NCBI GenBank assembly: GCA_041395445.1
Contig: JAWLAO010000008.1
Coordinates: forward strand, 1 to 64,000
From: Gammaproteobacteria bacterium
GTDB taxonomy: Bacteria > Pseudomonadota > Gammaproteobacteria > Xanthomonadales > Marinicellaceae
DNA: 64,000 bases
Reading direction: 5' to 3'
Shown here: positions 36,340 through 44,941 of the stretch, in pieces
Position numbering within the stretch: the stretch's first letter is position 1
Layout: every line of letters begins with the position of its first letter
The notes under the pieces: generated by a model
What the model was told of the DNA's origin: nothing
Database searches by the model: none
Seen by the model: the letters and a program-made list of their open reading frames with translations, nothing else
Made by a program: the position numbers and the translations under genes

Positions 36340-36648
36340 TTATGAAATCAACACAGGAGGGGCACGAGATTGGTAAAAACTAAAGGAAACAATACCTTCA
36401 GTTTCAATTTCTTGGAAAAATGTATTGTAACTTTCTGAGTCAATAAAAATCTCAACCTCAAAAGCAATATCCGTAAAAGCATTTGGGGTCACAATACATT
36501 GCACACAGGCAATGTCATTGTAATCAAACAGATGCTGAATTTGATGTTGTGATGTTTGAAATTGAATGGCACAAACAGCAGCAATAACAAAAACCAAACG
36601 AACCAGCGTCAGTTTGTTTTTTATTGTATGCAAATATTGTTTGTTCAT
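36340..36648 (-). CDS. Small membrane-anchored protein upstream of the TonB receptor
   Basis: A 102-residue protein with one N-terminal hydrophobic segment (LVRLVFVIAAVCAIQF), a His-containing stretch (SQHQIQHLF), a CVQC pair and a C-terminal SRAPPVLIS. Small proteins with a His/CxxC core and an RAPP tail are often found next to TonB receptors for metals, and its position 85 bases upstream on the same strand fits. The exact family is not recognised and a role in metal handling is inference. Confidence 0.6.
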   Translation of the reverse strand: MNKQYLHTIKNKLTLVRLVFVIAAVCAIQFQTSQHQIQHLFDYNDIACVQCIVTPNAFTDIAFEVEIFIDSESYNTFFQEIETEGIVSFSFYQSRAPPVLIS

Positions 36649-36737
36649 TTTGAAAAATTATTAACCTAAAGCTACACTCTAATTATGGTGCTAATTCTTA
36701 TAAATGCAAGCAGTTGATTTATTTGACCTCATAAAAT

Positions 36738-36770
36738 AAAAAACCTGCAAAATTTTCATCTTGCAGGTTT
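36738..36770 (-). terminator. Terminator of the penicillin acylase gene
   Basis: On the minus strand AAACCTGCAA pairs with TTGCAGGTTT around a ten-base loop and is followed by a T run. It lies 26 bases after the acylase stop. Confidence 0.85.
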
Positions 36771-36795
36771 GAGCATAATTGCTATTACAACAAAA

Positions 36796-39678
36796 CTATG
36801 GTGAAAAATTCTCTCTGTCAACGGCTATGGCATCAATGATGTCAATATCAATTAACAATGGTAAATAGGAATTCACCAGATAGGAGAACAATTGATTGAC
36901 ATAATACACACCTGTGGTGATGTCTCCACTCTGACCACCCGGTATAACTTGATCCATGATTGGGCCCATTGGTGTCATTTCGCCGACAAAACGTCTTGCA
37001 GGACCGTGATTGTACATAAACTCGTTCAAACCATCCGCTCGGATACTATGACTGGAAGCATCCAGAACCTGATAACCACCAGATCTTGGAACACCTCTCA
37101 AACCATCAACTGTGCTGAAACCAAACAAACCGTTTGGCACAGATAAACTATCTCCCAAAGTGTGATCGAAACTAATTCGATGCAGTTTACCCCAACGATA
37201 ATCCATAATGTTTGTAGAGTTTGCAAATGCTGGTGCAAAATCATCACTCGCCAGCATATTCAATGCCTGAACCAGACTTCCTAATAGGACATAATCACGA
37301 GCATCTTCGCGAGTTGGTGCTTGTGGATTGGTGAAGAAGTTGATACCTGATGCACCATAACCTTGATTGGTATCAAAGTTATCGAGTAAGTTCTTAAATC
37401 CGTTAAAAGCATATTTGCTGCCAGGTAATTGCGGAGCAAGCAAATCCTGCCCAATTGCAGCATCATATCCTTTAATCGTTGCATCAATGGTATTTTGTAC
37501 AGCCATTGAACGCCATGCAGAATAAATCGTTGCAGCAACTGAGTTATTGATTTCAGTTTCACTTGGTTCGCTCAAAGCAAATGGATTTTCAAAAGGATCA
37601 TAACCCTCTGCCAACCCTGTAGGCATTGAATAATCCCACATGCTTAGTTTTTCGATACTGGATAAAACTCTTGGGTCTGCTAAGAACTGTTGGATTCCCG
37701 GCCATGCATCATTGCTGCTTGCATTATTAAACGCATTTAAAATATGTGGAACAATTAACTCAGCATCCATGGACTGATTATTCGCTTGCCACATTTTCAT
37801 ATCAAACGAATCAACTTTTCCACCATCGGCCATAGCATTTTCCATCAAACGATCCAAACGGCCCATACGATAGGTTGAATAACCGCCTTGAGAGATGTAA
37901 TACAAACCACCACCCGGACGCAGTTGGTTCAGAACATTGTTATCTAGTGAAACCCCGATTGGATCATTGTTTGCATTACCAAACCAACCTCTTTCTGGGT
38001 TTTCCCAATGAGGCATTTCCGCTTCAGGAATAATTTCATATTTTGATGCTTGATTCGGTTGCGGGTTATCAACAGCCAACCACTCATTCAAATGATTTCC
38101 TGATCCATCACGGATAAACATTGGCGGAGCTCCATCAGGAGCCATTAGCGTTTGTAAATCTTCGCGAATTGGTACTTCTGCACCGGTATAATAGGCAATA
38201 TTTCCATAAATATCCGCTACACCAAAGTTCTGCGAACCAACATCAAATTTAGTTGTGGCATCACGGAACTCATGAATATCACGAGCTCTTGCCATGTCTA
38301 AAAAGGCTTCCAGTTCATGAGTTGCCTCAAATCCGGTAAACTGCATGGAAACTGCACGATTATTCTCTGAATCAATACTCAAAATCGGACCATTGCTTCT
38401 TCTTGGAACTACAAATGTGATTCCACCGGCGTCATAACCAATATGTTGGTCTTCAACATTATCCATCACACCATCTCCAATTTGGTTGGCATAATAGACT
38501 TGGAAAATCCACTCAATAGGTTCTTCCTGACCTTGATAAACAGTATGAGTCGGCAAGCCGAAAATATTAGTTTTAATATCTTCAAAGTAAAAATCGGTTT
38601 CATCAACCGGGTGAACCGTACTTCCCCAACACAAATACTGGTTACAACCTTGTGCAATCGCAGGAGCACCTGGGAAACCAACACCGGCAGCATTAAACTC
38701 ACCTTCAGCATATAAATGAATCGGGTAAAAAACAGACGGATAATTGAGGCTTAAGTGCGGATCATTGGCAACCAAAGGATAACCGCTTTCAGTGTTAGAA
38801 CCAGAAACCGCCCAGACATTCGAGCCTTTATCAAAGGTGCCATCATTTTTCAGTTTTTTCAAATGATTGTCGTTCGTCCAGGTGTTGAAAATCTGCTTCG
38901 CCAGATTGATGTCAGTTTCAGAATACTGTGTGAAATTTTTCGTATCCATCTTTTTGTTACCTGACAAAATCGCTCCGCCAATAGATTCTAAAAATCCCGG
39001 AACAGTCACACGGTCATCCGGTGGTGCTGAACGATACAAATCTTCCATAAACAAAGCCGTACCATCAAAACCGGCTAATGCTCCAACCTGTTGGAATGTT
39101 CCCAAAGCAATGGTCCAGTCCACCTCTTCTAAATCATTTGATAAATCAAACGCTAGTAATTTAACAATTGCCAAAGAATCTAACGGTGACCAGCGTTCGA
39201 CAGATGTGAGTTCCAGACCTGCGTATTCAATTGGTAATGGATTTTCAGCTAACCATGCATTCACACCATTAGCGTAAGAACGAAGTATCACCTTCATCTC
39301 ATCAGATGCTTCCATATAACTTCTGATAGCAGCTCTGGAAAAACCAATTGTTCTTAACTGAATGTCTGCTGATAAACCTGCTGAACCGACTAGTTCAGCC
39401 ACCGTACCATTTGCCAGTCTTCTGGTATAGTCCATCTGAAACAATCTGTCTTTTGCATGCTGATAGCCATTCATAAAAGCCATATCAGCCAAAGATGATG
39501 TTTTTATGGTAGGAATTGATGTCTCTGGATACATCACCTCAGCCGGGTTCATCAAACCATTGAGTGGTACTGCATCTCCTGCCAGAACACCGCTTGAAAA
39601 CGAAAGTCCCATAGCACTGATTAAAATTCCTCTTTGAATCAGATTTGCAGGGCGAAATCTTTTTATTTTATTATTCAT
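36796..39678 (-). CDS. Penicillin acylase family N-terminal-nucleophile hydrolase
   Basis: A 960-residue exported Ntn hydrolase. A signal peptide (ending SSGVLAGDA) is followed by the alpha-chain region (DMAFMNGYQHAKDRLFQMDYTRRLANG) and then the autoprocessing site DKGSNVWAVSG, where the Ser near residue 286 becomes the N-terminus of the beta chain. ANDPHLSLNYPSVFY and the C-terminal RWGKLHRISFDHTLG are conserved. Relatives cleave amides such as acyl-homoserine lactones, cyclic lipopeptides or beta-lactams; the substrate is not determined by what I see. The start at 39678 (MNNKIKRFRP) has AGGGGAC upstream; an in-frame ATG at 39717 would put 13 residues before it. Confidence 0.9.
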   Translation of the reverse strand: MNNKIKRFRPANLIQRGILISAMGLSFSSGVLAGDAVPLNGLMNPAEVMYPETSIPTIKTSSLADMAFMNGYQHAKDRLFQMDYTRRLANGTVAELVGSAGLSADIQLRTIGFSRAAIRSYMEASDEMKVILRSYANGVNAWLAENPLPIEYAGLELTSVERWSPLDSLAIVKLLAFDLSNDLEEVDWTIALGTFQQVGALAGFDGTALFMEDLYRSAPPDDRVTVPGFLESIGGAILSGNKKMDTKNFTQYSETDINLAKQIFNTWTNDNHLKKLKNDGTFDKGSNVWAVSGSNTESGYPLVANDPHLSLNYPSVFYPIHLYAEGEFNAAGVGFPGAPAIAQGCNQYLCWGSTVHPVDETDFYFEDIKTNIFGLPTHTVYQGQEEPIEWIFQVYYANQIGDGVMDNVEDQHIGYDAGGITFVVPRRSNGPILSIDSENNRAVSMQFTGFEATHELEAFLDMARARDIHEFRDATTKFDVGSQNFGVADIYGNIAYYTGAEVPIREDLQTLMAPDGAPPMFIRDGSGNHLNEWLAVDNPQPNQASKYEIIPEAEMPHWENPERGWFGNANNDPIGVSLDNNVLNQLRPGGGLYYISQGGYSTYRMGRLDRLMENAMADGGKVDSFDMKMWQANNQSMDAELIVPHILNAFNNASSNDAWPGIQQFLADPRVLSSIEKLSMWDYSMPTGLAEGYDPFENPFALSEPSETEINNSVAATIYSAWRSMAVQNTIDATIKGYDAAIGQDLLAPQLPGSKYAFNGFKNLLDNFDTNQGYGASGINFFTNPQAPTREDARDYVLLGSLVQALNMLASDDFAPAFANSTNIMDYRWGKLHRISFDHTLGDSLSVPNGLFGFSTVDGLRGVPRSGGYQVLDASSHSIRADGLNEFMYNHGPARRFVGEMTPMGPIMDQVIPGGQSGDITTGVYYVNQLFSYLVNSYLPLLIDIDIIDAIAVDRENFSP

Positions 39679-39820
39679 TAAATTGTCCCCTAAATTGGAT
39701 TTAAAAAATATTGACATTTCATAAAGTGAAAATCCCTATGATTCTAACATATTTTCTCTGGACATTGGGGCTATTTTGTTGAGATTAAGCTTTACAAAAG
39801 GCGAGTTTATTCTACTTACA

Positions 39821-39858
39821 AAAAAACACCGAGTTGATTTCACAAATCGGTGTTTTGA
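39821..39858 (-). terminator. Terminator of the small cytochrome c gene
   Basis: AAAACACCGA and TCGGTGTTTT form the stem (39823-39832 and 39847-39856). Read on the minus strand it ends in a run of T residues, 23 bases after the cytochrome stop. Confidence 0.85.
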
Positions 39859-39880
39859 GAAGTTTAGCTTAAAAAGAGAC

Positions 39881-40180
39881 TTATTCTACTTTTTTGAATT
39901 TGTAGTAGTTGGTATTCAGATATTCAACAACGTTTTCTTCATCTTCTTCAAACCAACCCAGTTCGGTCATCATCACGCAACGATGAACTTGCTTTTTCAA
40001 GGCTTCCAAATCATTCACTTTACGTTCTTCTGCCGGACGTGTGAATACAGAACTATCATGACAGGCGACACAATCATTCTGATAGAGAGATTCTCCTTCT
40101 TCAATGTCAGCGGCATTGACTGAAACCGACAATGAAACCATCAATAAACTGCTTAAAGCAATATTTTTCTTTAAATTCAT
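39881..40180 (-). CDS. Small periplasmic c-type cytochrome
   Basis: A 99-residue protein with a signal peptide (MNLKKNIALSSLLMVSLSVSVNAA) and one heme-binding CVACH motif near residue 37. Two Met in CVMMTELGW are candidates for the distal heme ligand. The short length and the pattern ESLYQNDCVACHDSSVFTRP fit a soluble monoheme electron carrier. No oxidase or reductase genes are adjacent. Confidence 0.85.
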   Translation of the reverse strand: MNLKKNIALSSLLMVSLSVSVNAADIEEGESLYQNDCVACHDSSVFTRPAEERKVNDLEALKKQVHRCVMMTELGWFEEDEENVVEYLNTNYYKFKKVE

Positions 40181-40278
40181 AGCGTTGCCCTCGTTATTAA
40201 CAAATTGTTGAAAATATATTAAACCACAAATTCGATAAAATCAAAGAAATTAGATAAAAAACTCTTGCAATAGTTTTA

Positions 40279-40300
40279 GTGTTATACTAAAGTAGAACAC
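40279..40300 (+). promoter_or_regulatory. Operator over the promoter of the YtrA-type operon
   Basis: Two arms, GTGTTATACT and AGTAGAACAC, form a 22-bp palindrome with symmetric pairs at all but the central and one flanking position. An extended -10 (TG-T-TATACT, 40280-40288) lies inside the left half, so a bound repressor would block RNA polymerase. The site is 24 bases before the first gene. Binding by the GntR protein encoded at 40555 is inferred. Confidence 0.7.
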
Positions 40301-40324
40301 CGTAATACACACAAAGTGAAAACT

Positions 40325-40549
40325 ATGAAAACACAAGCGAATCAAATATTAACTGTTGTCGGTTTCTTCAGCCTTTCGATTTTATCGACTTTGGGAGTTT
40401 GTTGGGGAGTGACGGATTTGGCTTACGGAAGTTCAAAAACTGAAATTCAGGAAAAACACATTTTGAATATTGAAGTCAAAACTGAAGACTCCATTGGTAT
40501 TGGCAAATCCATTCGTTTATTAATTCCTAAAACTTTATTGAAAGGATAA
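40325..40549 (+). CDS. Small membrane protein, first gene of the YtrA-type operon
   Basis: A 74-residue protein with one hydrophobic segment (ILTVVGFFSLSILSTLGVCWGV) and a polar C-terminal half. I do not recognise a family. The ATG at 40325 is used; a GTG at 40316 is in frame. It is directly downstream of the palindromic operator and 5 bases before the GntR regulator, so it is expressed with the ABC transporter. Confidence 0.6.
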   Translation: MKTQANQILTVVGFFSLSILSTLGVCWGVTDLAYGSSKTEIQEKHILNIEVKTEDSIGIGKSIRLLIPKTLLKG

Positions 40550-40554
40550 ACTCA

Positions 40555-40929
40555 ATGAGCTTTCAGTGGAATGACAAGGAACCAATCTATCTGCAATTGC
40601 GAGATCAAATCCGCAATATGATTTTGATTGGTGACTTAAAAGAAAACGAAGCTTTGCCATCGGTGCGACAGGTTGCTGCTGACTACCAACTCAATCCAAT
40701 CACTGTGTCGAAAGCATGGCAGCATTTAGTTGATGAAGGGCTGGTTGAAAAAAAACGCGGACTTGGGATGTTCGTTATCGAGAATGCCAGAGAACAACTC
40801 ATGAAATCGGATCAGGAACACTTTCTTAAAGTGGAATGGCCACAAATCGAATTACGAATAAAAAATCTTGGAATAAATATCAACACACTTATTTCATCTT
40901 TAAAAGAAGTTGCAGGGGAAAATAAATGA
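40555..40929 (+). CDS. GntR family transcriptional regulator, YtrA subfamily
   Basis: A 124-residue repressor with a winged helix-turn-helix (EPIYLQLRDQIRNMILIGDL, ENEALPSVRQVAADYQLNPI, KAWQHLVDEGLVEKKRGLGM) and only a short helical C-terminus, the mark of the YtrA subfamily rather than FadR or HutC. Such repressors control their own operon with an ABC-2 type exporter. It overlaps the ATPase gene by four bases (ATGA). A palindromic site upstream of the operon is the likely target. Confidence 0.9.
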   Translation: MSFQWNDKEPIYLQLRDQIRNMILIGDLKENEALPSVRQVAADYQLNPITVSKAWQHLVDEGLVEKKRGLGMFVIENAREQLMKSDQEHFLKVEWPQIELRIKNLGININTLISSLKEVAGENK

Positions 40930-41798
40930 CAATTGCATCACAAGACATTGTCAATGCAGTCGGTTTATCAAAAAACTATGGTAAATTCAAAGCACTGGAC
41001 AATGTAAACATTAATATTGGAAAGGGGAAAATTGTTGGTCTGATTGGGCCAAATGGCGCGGGGAAAACCACTTTATTGAAATCATTACTTGGCTTAACAT
41101 CTTACGATGGTGATTTGCAAATTATGGGGTTGAACCCTTTTAAGCAAAGAGCTCAGTTGATGGAAGACATTTGTTTTATTGCGGATGTTGCTGTTTTACC
41201 GGACTGGATTAAGGTTTGCGAGTTGCTTGATTTTGTTGAACAAACACACGCTAAGTTTTCCAGAGAAAAAGCGGAAGGTTTTCTTAAGTCAACTAAAATT
41301 AAGAACAACCAGAAAGTAAAGTCTATGTCCAAAGGCATGGTGGTACAATTGCATCTGGCAATCGTTATGTCGATTGAAGCCAAACTTCTGGTTCTCGATG
41401 AACCAACCCTAGGTCTGGATATCATTTATCGTAAAGAGTTTTACGATAATCTTCTCAATGATTATTTTGATCATGAGAGAACAATCATCATCACCACTCA
41501 TCAAGTCGAAGAAGTGGAACACATTTTGACAGACTTGTTATTTATCAAAGACGGAAAAATTGTTCTTGATTCCAGCATGGAAGAACTGACAGCCGATTAT
41601 CTGGAAGTCATGATGCCATCCGAGAACTATGAAGATGGAATGAGTTTCAACCCATTAACTGTGAGAAAAATATTCGGAAAATATGTCATGCTGTTTAAAA
41701 ATGTCAATCGTGGTGAGTTATCCGCTTTAGGTGAAGTGCAAAGACCGGGAGTGGCTGATCTCTTTGTGGCGTTGCTGAAAGATGGAGGTTTATCATGA
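40926..41798 (+). CDS. ABC transporter ATP-binding protein
   Basis: A 290-residue ATPase with Walker A GPNGAGKTTLLKS near 39-52, Walker B LLVLDEPTLGLD and the switch His in TTHQVEEVEH. The signature motif is degenerate (SKGMVVQLHLA instead of LSGGQ), as is common in YtrB/BcrA-like ATPases. The C-terminal 80 residues form the extra domain of these exporters. It overlaps the regulator upstream and the permease downstream. Confidence 0.9.
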   Translation: MTIASQDIVNAVGLSKNYGKFKALDNVNINIGKGKIVGLIGPNGAGKTTLLKSLLGLTSYDGDLQIMGLNPFKQRAQLMEDICFIADVAVLPDWIKVCELLDFVEQTHAKFSREKAEGFLKSTKIKNNQKVKSMSKGMVVQLHLAIVMSIEAKLLVLDEPTLGLDIIYRKEFYDNLLNDYFDHERTIIITTHQVEEVEHILTDLLFIKDGKIVLDSSMEELTADYLEVMMPSENYEDGMSFNPLTVRKIFGKYVMLFKNVNRGELSALGEVQRPGVADLFVALLKDGGLS

Positions 41799-42745
41799 TT
41801 AAAACAATGAAAGCATTGGTCAGAAGAGAATTCTGGGAAAATCGCGGGGCTTTTGTCAAGACACCAATTATTGTTGGGATTGTATTCTTGGTTTTAACAA
41901 TAGGTGCTTATATTACTACATTGGTTCTTTCCAAGAAAACAGGTAGTGACGAAATACTAAAGGATGGAGTTTTGGAGTTAGCAAGTATTGAGTCTGGAAA
42001 ATTAGGAATCTTTTGGGATATGCAAGTGTTATCAAGCTCCACTTTGTATTTCATGATTTTATTTTTCATCATTTTCTTTTATCTTCTAGGTTCGTTATTT
42101 GATGACCGCAAAGATCAAAGTATTTTATTCTGGAAATCATTACCGGTCAGCGATGCACTAACAGTATCATCAAAACTTTTAACAGCTTTACTCTTTGCAC
42201 CATTGGTTTTTATGGGGATTTACGTCATTGTATTTTTTGCTGAAATGATATTATTCTCTATTATTTTGATGATTCACGGGCTCAACCCCATAAAACTAGT
42301 GTGGATACCAATGAACTATTTTGCAACTTTTAAACTTCTGTTTCTTGGAATTGTTGCCAAGATGCTTTGGGGATTGCCGGTTTATGGTTGGTTAATGTTT
42401 AGTTCTGCTGTCAGCAAAAGGAGACCATTTTTATTTGCTGTACTAATACCATTGCTTGTGAGTGCAATCTGGTATTGGATAAATATACTGACTTTCAAAT
42501 TTACTGATTGGAGTATGTTTAAAGAGCCTTTGAGATATTTATCACACGGTTTGTTTCCATATGCATCAACTGATTGGAAAGGAGAAAAGTTTCGTTTTGA
42601 AATAGAAGATGGCTCAACCATTAATGCAATCACTGACGGAATGATAAATTCGATGTTTGGTACTAAGATTGTTTATGGTGCTATTTTCTTTGCAGTCTTC
42701 TTCACCCTGTCCATTTGGATAAGAAGATATAGAAATACAATCTGA
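41795..42745 (+). CDS. ABC-2 type permease of the YtrA-regulated transporter
   Basis: A 316-residue membrane protein with about six hydrophobic segments, among them IIVGIVFLVLTIGAYITTLV, FMILFFIIFFYLLGSLF and IVYGAIFFAVFF. An extracytoplasmic loop of about 70 residues separates the first two. FDDRKDQSILFWKSLPVSD is a typical ABC-2 coupling region. It forms the exporter with the preceding ATPase; such pairs act in envelope stress or antimicrobial peptide resistance in relatives, which remains unproven here. Confidence 0.85.
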   Translation: MIKTMKALVRREFWENRGAFVKTPIIVGIVFLVLTIGAYITTLVLSKKTGSDEILKDGVLELASIESGKLGIFWDMQVLSSSTLYFMILFFIIFFYLLGSLFDDRKDQSILFWKSLPVSDALTVSSKLLTALLFAPLVFMGIYVIVFFAEMILFSIILMIHGLNPIKLVWIPMNYFATFKLLFLGIVAKMLWGLPVYGWLMFSSAVSKRRPFLFAVLIPLLVSAIWYWINILTFKFTDWSMFKEPLRYLSHGLFPYASTDWKGEKFRFEIEDGSTINAITDGMINSMFGTKIVYGAIFFAVFFTLSIWIRRYRNTI

Positions 42746-42772
42746 TTTCGCATAAAATACCAAAAGTCACTG

Positions 42773-42802
42773 AAAAAGCGACAGTTTCTATGTCGCTTTT
42801 TT
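42773..42802 (+). terminator. Terminator of the YtrA-type operon
   Basis: AAAAAGCGACA pairs with TGTCGCTTTTTT around a seven-base loop, with a T run. It could work in both directions. Confidence 0.9.
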
Positions 42803-42841
42803 ATTGTAAAGCATACTGAATCGATTCTTAAAAAACAATCT

Positions 42842-43936
42842 ATGGCAAATCATCTTAAAATTTTTCACTTGAATGGTTTTCAGATGCGTCATGGTGGAGA
42901 AATCAATCAGGGAATTCTCGCTTACGAAACCTGGGGGCAACTCAACGAAGACAAGTCAAATGCCATTTTGATTCTCACCGGTTTATCAGCCGACTCGCAC
43001 GCGGCCAGCCACAATGAAAAAGACACAGCCGGTTGGTGGGAATACATGATTGGCCCCGGAAAAGCGATTGATACGGATAAATGGTTTGTATTTTGTGCCA
43101 GTTCCCTAGGCAGTTGCAAAGGCTCAACAGGGCCGTGTTCACCAAATCCTTATACCAAACAGGCTTATAAATTCACATTTCCTGATCTGACTCTGGAAGA
43201 TATTGCCAACTCAGCGCTTTCAGCAATTCAATCACTAGGAATATCGCAACTGGCATGTGTGATTGGACCCTCGATGGGAGGTATGTCGTCTTTGGCATTG
43301 ATATTACAGCATCCACAATGCACTCGACACATGATTAACATAGCAGCCGGTTGCCATTCCGAACCTCTAAGTACTGCCATAAGATCGCTGCAACGCGAGG
43401 CAATTTTACTGGATGAAAACTTTAACAATGGCAATTATTCCAGCGATGAATGGCCAACCAAAGGGATGAAACAAGCCCGCAAACTTGGAATGCTATCATA
43501 TCGTTCAGGACTAGAATGGAAAGACCGTTTCCCCAGAAAACTCCGCCAACGACCGCACAAACCTTTTGGTATCGAATTTCCTGTTGAAAGTTATTTAGAG
43601 TATCATGCAGAAAACTTTATCCACAAATTTGACCCTATGAGCTATATCTATCTATCACGGGCAATGGACTGGTTTGATGCTTTTGATTATGCAAAAACCG
43701 ACCGATGCAACCCATTCAAAAATGTTGAATTACAATCCGCTTTAGTTATGGGAGCAAAAACCGACTTGCTATTCCCTTCTCACCAACAAAAAGAAATTGC
43801 CGAATTATTGTCGAAAACCGGCTGCAATTCCACACTCAAAATCACCGACTCCATTCAAGGCCACGATGCATTCTTGGTCGATGAAGAAAATTATTCAGCA
43901 GAGATTGCTGAGTATTTGAATCAATTAGAAATTTAA
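42842..43936 (+). CDS. MetX-family acyltransferase, likely serine O-succinyltransferase
   Basis: A 364-residue alpha/beta-fold acyltransferase. Family marks: ILAYETWGQLNEDKSNAI, LGSCKGSTGPCSPNP, the nucleophile motif GPSMGGMSSLAL, a C-terminal Asp in GAKTDLLFP and His in GHDAFLVD. The SSLGSCKGSTGP segment and the KLGMLSYRSGLEWKDRF segment resemble the Xanthomonas/Lysobacter type, which acylates serine with succinyl-CoA for cysteine synthesis, more than true homoserine acetyltransferase (usually GGS at the nucleophile). Serine versus homoserine is therefore inferred from a few motifs. It is a single gene after a terminator. Confidence 0.8.
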   Translation: MANHLKIFHLNGFQMRHGGEINQGILAYETWGQLNEDKSNAILILTGLSADSHAASHNEKDTAGWWEYMIGPGKAIDTDKWFVFCASSLGSCKGSTGPCSPNPYTKQAYKFTFPDLTLEDIANSALSAIQSLGISQLACVIGPSMGGMSSLALILQHPQCTRHMINIAAGCHSEPLSTAIRSLQREAILLDENFNNGNYSSDEWPTKGMKQARKLGMLSYRSGLEWKDRFPRKLRQRPHKPFGIEFPVESYLEYHAENFIHKFDPMSYIYLSRAMDWFDAFDYAKTDRCNPFKNVELQSALVMGAKTDLLFPSHQQKEIAELLSKTGCNSTLKITDSIQGHDAFLVDEENYSAEIAEYLNQLEI

Positions 43937-44057
43937 TTTCAGACCTGTCTTTTAGAGGAACTGTTCATACTTATCAGAAGCTAAGCATTAAGTTTTTTGC
44001 AGTTTTCCTCAAAAAACTGTAAAATCCCCCGGCAATTTCAAACAAGGAGAAAAAATA

Positions 44058-44840
44058 ATGATAACAAAAGAAGAAATTGTTTCAAACTGGCTGCCAAGAT
44101 ACACAGGAACGGAGCTCAAAGATTTTGGCAAGTACATTTTGCTCACCAACTTTTCCGATTATGTTTACCGGTTCTGCAAACACACCGGAGCAGAAATTCA
44201 GGGTGAAAACCGTCCTATGAGCAATGCCACACATGATGGCATTTCAATCATTAATTTTGGCATGGGTTCTGCGAATGCCGCCACGGTGATGGATTTGCTC
44301 AGTGCGATTCAGCCCAAAGCCGTATTATTTTTGGGAAAATGTGGTGGTTTAAAAAAGAAAAATAATCTCGGTGATTTGATTCTGCCATTGGCCGGAATTC
44401 GTGGCGAAGGAACATCCAACGACTATTTACCCCCGGAAGTTCCTGCATTACCATCGTTCAAATTGCAAAAAGCGGTTTCCGCTACTATTGCTGATTACGA
44501 TAAAGATTATTGGACAGGAACGGTTTTCACCACCAATCGTCGGGTTTGGGAACACGATGAGGAATTCAAAAATTATTTGCGAAAATGTCGTGCTATGGCG
44601 ATTGATATGGAAACTGCAACGATTTTTTCCACCGGTTTTGTCAACCAAATTCCAACAGGTGCCTTATTATTGGTCACGGATCAACCAATGATTCCTGAAG
44701 GCGTGAAAACTGAAAAAAGTGACAATCAGGTTTCCAAATCCTATGTTGATGACCATATCAAAATCGGCATTGATGCCTTGAAAGAAATTAAAAATGATGG
44801 TTCATCCATGCGCCATCTGAAATTTGGTGGTTGGGAGTAA
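44058..44840 (+). CDS. amn: AMP nucleosidase, short form
   Basis: Splits AMP into adenine and ribose 5-phosphate. The 260 residues correspond to the C-terminal catalytic (nucleoside-phosphorylase-like) domain: SIINFGMGSANAATVMDLL, VLFLGKCGGLKKKNNLGDLI, the base-binding TNRRVWEHDEEF and the ribose-binding AIDMETATIFSTGF. The long regulatory N-terminal domain of E. coli Amn is missing, as in the short bacterial forms. AAGGAG six to eleven bases before the ATG is a strong ribosome-binding site. Confidence 0.88.
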   Translation: MITKEEIVSNWLPRYTGTELKDFGKYILLTNFSDYVYRFCKHTGAEIQGENRPMSNATHDGISIINFGMGSANAATVMDLLSAIQPKAVLFLGKCGGLKKKNNLGDLILPLAGIRGEGTSNDYLPPEVPALPSFKLQKAVSATIADYDKDYWTGTVFTTNRRVWEHDEEFKNYLRKCRAMAIDMETATIFSTGFVNQIPTGALLLVTDQPMIPEGVKTEKSDNQVSKSYVDDHIKIGIDALKEIKNDGSSMRHLKFGGWE

Positions 44841-44941
44841 CTACGAATTATTTAATTTTTTCTACCATGAAGTGCATGTAGGACTTGAAGAACTAATTGA
44901 GTAATCCTTCATGAACTTCATGTTCTTTATGGTGAACCAGT

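Noticed and set aside
43991..44018. Terminator after the MetX-family gene (AGTTTTTTG / CAAAAAACT)
   Set aside because: The stem is AT-only and has no T tail on the plus strand, so it would be weak; I do not count it as a terminator.
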